From Loxodes magnus (lineage: Eukaryota; Ciliophora; Karyorelictea; Loxodida; Loxodidae), in NCBI GenBank assembly GCA_946699065.1, contig CAMPDV010000087.1:620001-684000 (forward strand): a stretch of DNA of 64,000 bases. Direction: 5' to 3'. How positions within the stretch are numbered: the stretch's first letter is position 1; every line of letters begins with the position of its first letter. Of this stretch, positions 51,601 through 62,810 are shown piece after piece. The notes beneath the pieces are model-generated. The model did not search any database, was not told the origin of the DNA, and saw only the letters and a program-made list of their open reading frames with translations. A program made the position numbers and the translations under genes.

Positions 51601-54363
51601 TTCTCAAAGCATACTCCTTAAATCTGAAAGTCTATCATCTTTTCTCACTTCATTTATTCACTTTTCAAAATATTATCTTCTTTTATTCCAAATCATACTC
51701 CTTAAATCTGTAAGTTTATCTTCTTTTCTTACTTCATTTATTCACTTTTCAAAATATTATCTTTTTTTATCTCAAAGCATACTCCTTAAATCTGTAAGTT
51801 TATCTTCTTTTCTTACTTTTATTATTCACTTTTCAAAATATTATCTTTTTTTATCTCAAAGCATACTCCTTAAATCTGAAAGTTTATCTTCTTTTCTTAC
51901 TTTTATTATTCACTTTTCAAAATATTATCTTCTTTTTCTCAAAGCATACTCCTTAAATCCTAAAGTTTATCTTCTTTTCTTACTTTTATTATTCACTTTT
52001 CAAAATATTATCTTCTTTTTCTCAAATCATACTCCTTAAATCTGTAATTTTATCTTCTTTTCTCACTTCATTTATTCACTTTTCAAAATATTATCTTTTT
52101 TTATCTCAAAGCATACTCCTTAAATCTGTAAGTTTATCTTCTTTTCTTACTTTTCTTATTCACTTTTCAAAATATTATCTTCTTTTTCTCAAAGCATACT
52201 CCTTAAATCTGAAAGTTTATCTTCTTTTCTTACTTTTATTATTCACTTTTCAAAATATTATCTTCTTTTATTCCAAAGCATACTCCTTAAATCTGTAAGT
52301 CTATCATCTTTTCTCACTTCATTTAATCACTTTTCAAAATATTATCTTCTTTTTCTCAAAGCATACTCCTTAAATCTGAAAGTCTATCTTCTTTTCTTAC
52401 TTCATTTATTCACTTTTCAAAATATTATCTTTTTTTATCTCAAAGCATACTCCTTAAATCTGTAAGTTTATCTTCTTTTCTTACTTTTCTTATTCACTTT
52501 TCAAAATATTATCTTCTTTTTCTCAAAGCATACTCCTTAAATCTGAAAGTCTATCTTCTTTTCTTACTTCATTTATTCACTTTTCAAAATATTATCTTCT
52601 TTTTCTCAAAGCATACTCCTTAAATCTGAAAGTTTATCATCTTTTCTTACTTTTATTATTCACTTTTCAAAATATTATCTTCTTTTATTCCAAATCATAC
52701 TCCTTAAATCTGTAAGTTTATCTTCTTTTCTTACTTCATTTATTCACTTTTCAAAATATTATCTTTTTTTATCTCAAAGCATACTCCTTAAATCTGTAAG
52801 TTTATCTTCTTTTCTTACTTTTATTATTCACTTTTCAAAATATTATCTTTTTTTATCTCAAAGCATACTCCTTAAATCTGTAAGTTTATCTTCTTTTCTT
52901 ACTTCATTTATTCACTTTTCAAAATATTATCTTTTTTTATCTCAAAGCATACTCCTTAAATCTGAAAGTCTATCATCTTTTCTCACTTCATTTATTCACT
53001 TTTCAAAATATTATCTTCTTTTTCTCAAAGCATACTCCTTAAATCTGTAAGTTTATTTTCTTTTCTCACTTCATTTATTCACTTTTCAAAATATTATCTT
53101 CTTTTTCTCAAAGCATACTCCTTAAATCTGAAAGTTTATCATCTTTTCTCACTTCATTTATTCACTTTTCAAAATATTATCTTCTTTTTCTCAAAGCATA
53201 CTCCTTAAATCTGTAAGTTTATCTTCTTTTCTTACTTCATTTATTCACTTTTCAAAATATTATCTTCTTTTATTCCAAAGCATACTCCTTAAATCTGTAA
53301 GTTTATCTTCTTTTCTTACTTCATTTATTCACTTTTCAAAATATTATCTTTTTTTATCTCAAAGCATACTCCTTAAATCTGTAAGTTTATCTTCTTTTCT
53401 TACTTCATTTATTCACTTTTCAAAATATTATCTTTTTTTATCTCAAAGCATACTCCTTAAATCTGAAAGTTTATCTTCTTTTCTTACTTTTATTATTCAC
53501 TTTTCAAAATATTATCTTCTTTTTCTCAAAGCATACTCCTTAAATCTGTAAGTTTATCTTCTTTTCTTACTTCATTTATTCACTTTTCAAAATATTATCT
53601 TTTTTTATCTCAAAGCATACTCCTTAAATCTGAAAGTCTATCATCTCTTCTTACTTCATTTATTCACTTTTCAAAATATTATCTTCTTTTATCTCAAAGC
53701 ATACTCCTTAAATCTGTAAGTTTATCTTCTTTTCTCACTTCATTTATTCACTTTTCAAAATATTATCTTCTTTTTCTCAAAGCATACTCCTTAAATCTGA
53801 AAGTCTATCATCTTTTCTCACTTCATTTATTCACTTTTCAAAATATTATCTTCTTTTATCTCAAAGCATACTCCTTAAATCTGTAATTTTATCTTCTTTT
53901 CTCACTTCATTTATTCACTTTTCAAAATATTATCTTCTTTTATTCCAAAGCATACTCCTTAAATCTGTAAGTTTATCTTCTTTTCTTACTTCATTTATTC
54001 ACTTTTCAAAATATTATCTTCTTTTATCTCAAAGCATACTCCTTAAATCTGTAAGTTTATCTTCTTTTCTTACTTCATTTATTACTTTTCAAAATATTAT
54101 CTTCTTTTATCTCAAAGCATACTCCTTAAATCTGAAAGTTTATCTTCTTTTCTTACTTCATTTATTCACTTTTCAAAATATTATCTTCTTTTATCTCAAA
54201 GCATACTCCTTAAATCTGTAAGTTTATCTTCTTTTCTCACTTCATTTATTCACTTTTCAAAATATTATCTTCTTTTTCTCAAATCATACTCCTTAAATCT
54301 GTAAGTTTATCTTCTTTTCTCACTTCATTTATTCACTTTTCAAAATATTATCTTCTTTTATTC
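51601..54363. repeat. Mixed monomers
   Basis: This stretch of about 33 monomers includes CTTTTCTTATTC copies near 52151 and 52490, CATTTAATCAC near 52323 and CCTAAAG near 51959. No large repeated unit was recognised and no unrelated sequence is present. Confidence 0.7.
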
Positions 54364-57115
54364 CAAAGCATACTCCTTAAATCTGTAAGTTTATCTTCTT
54401 TTCTTACTTTTATTATTCACTTTTCAAAATATTATCTTCTTTTATCTCAAAGCATACTCCTTAAATCTGAAAGTCTATCATCTTTTTTCACTTCATTTAT
54501 TCACTTTTCAAAATATTATCTTCTTTTATCTCAAAGCATACTCCTTAAATCTGTAAGTTTATCTTCTTTTCTTACTTCATTTATTCACTTTTCAAAATAT
54601 TATCTTCTTTTATCTCAAAGCATACTCCTTAAATCTGAAAGTCTATCATCTTTTTTCACTTCATTTATTCACTTTTCAAAATATTATCTTCTTTTTCTCA
54701 AAGCATACTCCTTAAATCTGTAAGTTTATCTTCTTTTCTTACTTTTATTATTCACTTTTCAAAATATTATCTTTTTTTATCTCAAAGCATACTCCTTAAA
54801 TCTGTAAGTTTATCTTCTTTTCTTACTTCATTTATTCACTTTTCAAAATATTATCTTTTTTTATCTCAAAGCATACTCCTTAAATCTGTAAGTTTATCTT
54901 CTTTTTTTACTTTTATTATTCACTTTTCAAAATATTATCTTCTTTTTCTCAAAGCATACTCCTTAAATCTGAAAGTCTATCATCTTTTCTCACTTCATTT
55001 ATTCACTTTTCAAAATATTATCTTCTTTTTCTCAAATCATACTCCTTAAATCTGTAATTTTTTCTTCCTTTCTTACTTCATTTATTCACTTTTCAAAATA
55101 TTATCTTCTTTTTCTCAAAGCATACTCCTTAAATCTGTAAGTTTATCTTCTTTTCTTACTTTTATTATTCACTTTTCAAAATATTATCTTCTTTTTCTCA
55201 AAGCATACTCCTTAAATCTGAAAGTCTATCATCTTTTCTTACTTCATTTATTCACTTTTCAAAATATTATCTTCTTTTATTCCAAAGCATACTCCTTAAA
55301 TCTGTAATTTTTTCTTCCTTTCTTACTTCATTTATTCACTTTTCAAAATATTATCTTCTTTTTCTCAAATCATACTCCTTAAATCTGTAATTTTATCTTC
55401 TTTTCTTACTTCATTTATTCACTTTTCAAAATATTATCTTTTTTTATCTCAAAGCATACTCCTTAAATCTGAAAGTTTATCTTCTTTTCTTACTTCATTT
55501 ATTCACTTTTAAAAATATTATCTTTTTTTATCTCAAAGCATACTCCTTAAATCTGAAAGTCTATCATCTTTTCTCACTTTATTTATTCACTTTTCAAAAT
55601 ATTATCTTCTTTTTCTCAAATCATACTCCTTAAATCTGTAAGTTTATCTTCTTTTCTTACTTCATTTATTCACTTTTCAAAATATTATCTTCTTTTTCTC
55701 AAAGCATACTCCTTAAATCTGTAAGTTTATCTTCTTTTCTTACTTCATTTATTCACTTTTCAAAATATTATCTTCTTTTTCTCAAAGCATACTCCTTAAA
55801 TCTGTAAGTTTATCTTCTTTTCTTACTTTTATTATTCACTTTTCAAAATATTATCTTCTTTTTCTCAAAGCATACTCCTTAAATCTGAAAGTCTATCATC
55901 TTTTTTCACTTCATTTATTCACTTTTCAAAATATTATCTTCTTTTATCTCAAATCATACTCCTTAAATCTGTAATTTTTTCTTCCTTTCTTACTTCATTT
56001 ATTCACTTTTCAAAATATTATCTTCTTTTTCTCAAAGCATACTCCTTAAATCTGAAAGTCTTTCTTCTTTTCTTACTTCATTTATTCACTTTTCAAAATA
56101 TTATCTTCTTTTTCTCAAAGCATACTCCTTAAATCTGAAAGTCTATCTTCTTTTCTCACTTCATTTATTCACTTTTCAAAATATTATCTTCTTTTATCTC
56201 AAATCATACTCCTTAAATCTGTAATTTTTTCTTCCTTTCTTACTTCATTTATTCACTTTTCAAAATATTATCTTCTTTTTCTCAAAGCATACTCCTTAAA
56301 TCTGAAAGTCTATCATCTTTTCTCACTTCATTTATTCACTTTTCAAAATATTATCTTCTTTTATTCCAAAGCATACTCCTTAAATCTGTAATTTTTTCTT
56401 CCTTTCTTACTTCATTTATTCACTTTTCAAAATATTATCTTCTTTTTCTCAAATCATACTCCTTAAATCTGTAATTTTATCTTCTTTTCTTACTTCATTT
56501 ATTCACTTTTCAAAATATTATCTTTTTTTATCTCAAAGCATACTCCTTAAATCTGAAAGTTTATCTTCTTTTCTTACTTCATTTATTCACTTTTAAAAAT
56601 ATTATCTTTTTTTATCTCAAAGCATACTCCTTAAATCTGAAAGTCTATCATCTTTTCTCACTTTATTTATTCACTTTTCAAAATATTATCTTCTTTTTCT
56701 CAAATCATACTCCTTAAATCTGTAAGTTTATCTTCTTTTCTTACTTCATTTATTCACTTTTCAAAATATTATCTTCTTTTTCTCAAAGCATACTCCTTAA
56801 ATCTGTAAGTTTATCTTCTTTTCTTACTTCATTTATTCACTTTTCAAAATATTATCTTCTTTTTCTCAAAGCATACTCCTTAAATCTGTAAGTTTATCTT
56901 CTTTTCTTACTTTTATTATTCACTTTTCAAAATATTATCTTCTTTTTCTCAAAGCATACTCCTTAAATCTGAAAGTCTATCATCTTTTTTCACTTCATTT
57001 ATTCACTTTTCAAAATATTATCTTCTTTTATCTCAAATCATACTCCTTAAATCTGTAATTTTTTCTTCCTTTCTTACTTCATTTATTCACTTTTCAAAAT
57101 ATATCTTCTTTTTCT
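54364..57115. repeat. 33-monomer (2,752-bp) higher-order repeat, copy 1
   Basis: This aligns with 57116-59867 at a constant 2,752 bp offset. Markers are TTCTTTTTTTAC (54901/57653), the CTTTATTTATTC copies (55581/58333 and 56665/59417) and GAAAGTCTTTC (56054/58806). Differences are few, for example TTCATTTATTC against TTTTATTATTC near 54829. An 82-bp copy lacking one T in AAATATTATC lies at 57087-57168, across the junction with copy 2. Confidence 0.9.
55277..56360. repeat. Nested 13-monomer (1,084-bp) unit
   Basis: Inside the 33-monomer unit, the 13 monomers that begin with TTATTCC at 55277 start again at 56361. The distance between the two CTTTATTTATTC copies is the same 1,084 bp. The second nested copy is truncated at about 57090. 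The same nested arrangement occurs in the second large unit, so the 13-monomer duplication came before the 33-monomer one. Confidence 0.88.
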
Positions 57116-59867
57116 CAAAGCATACTCCTTAAATCTGTAAGTTTATCTTCTTTTCTTACTTTTATTATTCACTTTTCAAAATATTATCTTCTTTTATCTC
57201 AAAGCATACTCCTTAAATCTGAAAGTCTATCATCTTTTTTCACTTCATTTATTCACTTTTCAAAATATTATCTTCTTTTATCTCAAAGCATACTCCTTAA
57301 ATCTGTAAGTTTATCTTCTTTTCTTACTTCATTTATTCACTTTTCAAAATATTATCTTCTTTTATCTCAAAGCATACTCCTTAAATCTGAAAGTCTATCA
57401 TCTTTTTTCACTTCATTTATTCACTTTTCAAAATATTATCTTCTTTTTCTCAAAGCATACTCCTTAAATCTGTAAGTTTATCTTCTTTTCTTACTTTTAT
57501 TATTCACTTTTCAAAATATTATCTTTTTTTATCTCAAAGCATACTCCTTAAATCTGTAAGTTTATCTTCTTTTCTTACTTTTATTATTCACTTTTCAAAA
57601 TATTATCTTTTTTTATCTCAAAGCATACTCCTTAAATCTGTAAGTTTATCTTCTTTTTTTACTTTTATTATTCACTTTTCAAAATATTATCTTCTTTTTC
57701 TCAAAGCATACTCCTTAAATCTGAAAGTCTATCATCTTTTCTCACTTCATTTATTCACTTTTCAAAATATTATCTTCTTTTTCTCAAATCATACTCCTTA
57801 AATCTGTAATTTTTTCTTCCTTTCTTACTTCATTTATTCACTTTTCAAAATATTATCTTCTTTTTCTCAAAGCATACTCCTTAAATCTGTAAGTTTATCT
57901 TCTTTTCTTACTTTTATTATTCACTTTTCAAAATATTATCTTCTTTTTCTCAAAGCATACTCCTTAAATCTGAAAGTCTATCATCTTTTCTTACTTCATT
58001 TATTCACTTTTCAAAATATTATCTTCTTTTATTCCAAAGCATACTCCTTAAATCTGTAATTTTTTCTTCCTTTCTTACTTCATTTATTCACTTTTCAAAA
58101 TATTATCTTCTTTTTCTCAAATCATACTCCTTAAATCTGTAATTTTATCTTCTTTTCTCACTTCATTTATTCACTTTTCAAAATATTATCTTTTTTTATC
58201 TCAAAGCATACTCCTTAAATCTGAAAGTTTATCTTCTTTTCTTACTTCATTTATTCACTTTTAAAAATATTATCTTTTTTTATCTCAAAGCATACTCCTT
58301 AAATCTGAAAGTCTATCATCTTTTCTCACTTTATTTATTCACTTTTCAAAATATTATCTTCTTTTTCTCAAATCATACTCCTTAAATCTGTAAGTTTATC
58401 TTCTTTTCTTACTTCATTTATTCACTTTTCAAAATATTATCTTCTTTTTCTCAAAGCATACTCCTTAAATCTGTAAGTTTATCTTCTTTTCTTACTTCAT
58501 TTATTCACTTTTCAAAATATTATCTTCTTTTTCTCAAAGCATACTCCTTAAATCTGTAAGTTTATCTTCTTTTCTTACTTTTATTATTCACTTTTCAAAA
58601 TATTATCTTCTTTTTCTCAAAGCATACTCCTTAAATCTGAAAGTCTATCATCTTTTTTCACTTCATTTATTCACTTTTCAAAATATTATCTTCTTTTATC
58701 TCAAATCATACTCCTTAAATCTGTAATTTTTTCTTCCTTTCTTACTTCATTTATTCACTTTTCAAAATATTATCTTCTTTTTCTCAAAGCATACTCCTTA
58801 AATCTGAAAGTCTTTCTTCTTTTCTTACTTCATTTATTCACTTTTCAAAATATTATCTTCTTTTTCTCAAAGCATACTCCTTAAATCTGAAAGTCTATCT
58901 TCTTTTCTCACTTCATTTATTCACTTTTCAAAATATTATCTTCTTTTATCTCAAATCATACTCCTTAAATCTGTAATTTTTTCTTCCTTTCTTACTTCAT
59001 TTATTCACTTTTCAAAATATTATCTTCTTTTTCTCAAAGCATACTCCTTAAATCTGAAAGTCTATCATCTTTTCTCACTTCATTTATTCACTTTTCAAAA
59101 TATTATCTTCTTTTATTCCAAAGCATACTCCTTAAATCTGTAATTTTTTCTTCCTTTCTTACTTCATTTATTCACTTTTCAAAATATTATCTTCTTTTTC
59201 TCAAATCATACTCCTTAAATCTGTAATTTTATCTTCTTTTCTTACTTCATTTATTCACTTTTCAAAATATTATCTTTTTTTATCTCAAAGCATACTCCTT
59301 AAATCTGAAAGTTTATCTTCTTTTCTTACTTCATTTATTCACTTTTAAAAATATTATCTTTTTTTATCTCAAAGCATACTCCTTAAATCTGAAAGTCTAT
59401 CATCTTTTCTCACTTTATTTATTCACTTTTCAAAATATTATCTTCTTTTTCTCAAATCATACTCCTTAAATCTGTAAGTTTATCTTCTTTTCTTACTTCA
59501 TTTATTCACTTTTCAAAATATTATCTTCTTTTTCTCAAAGCATACTCCTTAAATCTGTAAGTTTATCTTCTTTTCTTACTTCATTTATTCACTTTTCAAA
59601 ATATTATCTTCTTTTTCTCAAAGCATACTCCTTAAATCTGTAAGTTTATCTTCTTTTCTTACTTTTATTATTCACTTTTCAAAATATTATCTTCTTTTTC
59701 TCAAAGCATACTCCTTAAATCTGAAAGTCTATCATCTTTTTTCACTTCATTTATTCACTTTTCAAAATATTATCTTCTTTTATCTCAAATCATACTCCTT
59801 AAATCTGTAATTTTTTCTTCCTTTCTTACTTCATTTATTCACTTTTCAAAATATTATCTTCTTTTTC
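57116..59867. repeat. 33-monomer (2,752-bp) higher-order repeat, copy 2
   Basis: This is the direct tandem copy of 54364-57115, including the nested 13-monomer repeat (CTTTATTTATTC at 58333 and 59417). Beyond 59867 the sequence follows the nested 1,084-bp register (GAAAGTCTTTC at 58806 and 59890) for about two more monomers. Confidence 0.9.
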
Positions 59868-61710
59868 TCAAAGCATACTCCTTAAATCTGAAAGTCTTTC
59901 TTCTTTTCTTACTTCATTTATTCACTTTTCAAAATATTATCTTCTTTTTCTCAAAGCATACTCCTTAAATCTGAAAGTCTATCTTCTTTTCTCACTTCAT
60001 TTATTCACTTTTCAAAATATTATCTTCTTTTATCTCAAAGCATACTCCTTAAATCTGTAAGTTTATCTTCTTTTCTTACTTTTCTTATTCACTTTTCAAA
60101 ATATTATCTTCTTTTTCTCAAAGCATACTCCTTAAATCTGTAAGTTTATCATCTTTTCTCACTTCATTTATTCACTTTTCAAAATATTATCTTCTTTTTC
60201 TCAAAGCATAATCCTTAAATCTGAAAGTCTATCTTCTTTTCTTACTTCATTTATTCACTTTTCAAAATATTATCTTCTTTTATCTCAAAGCATACTCCTT
60301 AAATCTGAAAGTCTATCATCTTTTCTCACTTCATTTATTCACTTTTCAAAATATTATCTTCTTTTATCTCAAAGCATACTCCTTAAATCTGAAAGTTATC
60401 TTCTTTTCTCACTTCATTTATTCACTTTTCAAAATATTATCTTCTTTTATCTCAAAGCATACTCCTTAAATCTGTAAGTTTATCTTCTTTTCTTACTTCA
60501 TTTATTCACTTTTCAAAATATTATCTTCTTTTATCTCAAAGCATACTCCTTAAATCTGAAAGTCTATCATCTTTTCTCACTTCATTTATTCACTTTTCAA
60601 AATATTATCTTCTTTTATCTCAAAGCATACTCCTTAAATCTGAAAGTTATCTTCTTTTCTCACTTCATTTATTCACTTTTCAAAATATTATCTTCTTTTA
60701 TCTCAAAGCATACTCCTTAAATCTGAAAGTCTTTCTTCTTTTCTTACTTCATTTATTCACTTTTCAAAATATTATCTTCTTTTTCTCAAAGCATACTCCT
60801 TAAATCTGAAAGTCTTTCTTCTTTTCTTACTTCATTTATTCACTTTTCAAAATATTATCTTCTTTTTCTCAAAGCATACTCCTTAAATCTGAAAGTCTAT
60901 CTTCTTTTCTCACTTCATTTATTCACTTTTCAAAATATTATCTTCTTTTTCTCAAAGCATACTCCTTAAATCTGTAAGTTTATCTTCTTTTCTTACTTTT
61001 ATTATTCACTTTTCAAAATATTATCTTCTTTTTCTCAAAGCATACTCCTTAAATCTGAAAGTCTATCATCTTTTCTCACTTCATTTATTCACTTTTCAAA
61101 ATATTATCTTCTTTTTCTCAAAGCATAATCCTTAAATCTGAAAGTCTATCTTCTTTTCTTACTTCATTTATTCACTTTTCAAAATATTATCTTCTTTTTC
61201 TCAAATCATACTCCTTAAATCTGTAAGTTTATCTTCTTTTCTCACTTCATTTATTCACTTTTCAAAATATTATCTTCTTTTATCTCAAAGCATACTCCTT
61301 AAATCTGAAAGTCTATCATCTTTTCTCACTTCATTTATTCACTTTTCAAAATATTATCTTTTTTTATCTCAAAGCATACTCCTTAAATCTGAAAGTCTAT
61401 CATCTTTTCTCACTTTATTTATTCACTTTTCAAAATATTATCTTCTTTTATTCCAAAGCATACTCCTTAAATCTGTAAGTTTATCTTCTTATCTTACTTC
61501 ATTTATTCACTTTTCAAAATATTATCTTCTTTTATCTCAAAGCATACTCCTTAAATCTGAAAGTCTATCATCTTTTCTCACTTCATTTATTCACTTTTCA
61601 AAATATTATCTTCTTTTATCTCAAAGCATACTCCTTAAATCTGAAAGTTATCTTCTTTTCTCACTTCATTTATTCACTTTTCAAAATATTATCTTCTTTT
61701 ATCTCAAAGC
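59868..61710. repeat. Mixed monomers with GAAAGTTATC copies
   Basis: The copies from about 60050 to 60400 (CTTTTCTTATTC at 60081, GTAAGTTTATCATC, GCATAATCC, then GAAAGTTATC) recur at +2,848 bp (34 monomers) near 62870-63240. GAAAGTTATC 83-bp copies, otherwise frequent only at the start of the window, reappear at several places here. Confidence 0.72.
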
Positions 61711-62810
61711 ATACTCCTTAAATCTGTAAGTTTATCTTCTTTTCTTACTTCATTTATTCACTTTTCAAAATATTATCTTCTTTTATCTCAAAGCATACTC
61801 CTTAAATCTGAAAGTCTATCATCTTTTTTCACTTCATTTATTCACTTTTCAAAATATTATCTTCTTTTTCTCAAAGCATACTCCTTAAATCTGTAAGTTT
61901 ATCTTCTTTTCTTACTTTTATTATTCACTTTTCAAAATATTATCTTTTTTTATCTCAAAGCATACTCCTTAAATCTGTAAGTTTATCTTCTTTTCTTACT
62001 TCATTTATTCACTTTTCAAAATATTATCTTTTTTTATCTCAAAGCATACTCCTTAAATCTGTAAGTTTATCTTCTTTTCTTACTTTTATTATTCACTTTT
62101 CAAAATATTATCTTCTTTTTCTCAAAGCATACTCCTTAAATCTGAAAGTCTATCATCTTTTCTCACTTCATTTATTCACTTTTCAAAATATTATCTTCTT
62201 TTTCTCAAATCATACTCCTTAAATCTGTAATTTTTTCTTCCTTTCTTACTTCATTTATTCACTTTTCAAAATATTATCTTCTTTTTCTCAAAGCATACTC
62301 CTTAAATCTGTAAGTTTATCTTCTTTTCTTACTTTTATTATTCACTTTTCAAAATATTATCTTCTTTTTCTCAAAGCATACTCCTTAAATCTGAAAGTCT
62401 ATCATCTTTTCTCACTTCATTTATTCACTTTTCAAAATATTATCTTCTTTTATTCCAAAGCATACTCCTTAAATCTGTAATTTTTTCTTCCTTTCTTACT
62501 TCATTTATTCACTTTTCAAAATATTATCTTCTTTTTCTCAAATCATACTCCTTAAATCTGTAATTTTATCTTCTTTTCTCACTTCATTTATTCACTTTTC
62601 AAAATATTATCTTTTTTTATCTCAAAGCATACTCCTTAAATCTGAAAGTTTATCTTCTTTTCTTACTTCATTTATTCACTTTTAAAAATATTATCTTTTT
62701 TTATCTCAAAGCATACTCCTTAAATCTGAAAGTCTATCATCTTTTCTCACTTTATTTATTCACTTTTCAAAATATTATCTTCTTTTTCTCAAATCATACT
62801 CCTTAAATCT
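61711..62810. repeat. Partial third copy of the 33-monomer unit
   Basis: This matches about 57290-58400 at an offset near 4,421 bp (53 monomers): ATCATCTTTTTTC, TTTTATTATTC, TTTTTTTATCTC, TTATTCC with GTAATTTTTTC, TTTTAAAAATATT and CTTTATTTATTC (62754) come in the same order. It is broken off after that monomer. Confidence 0.8.
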
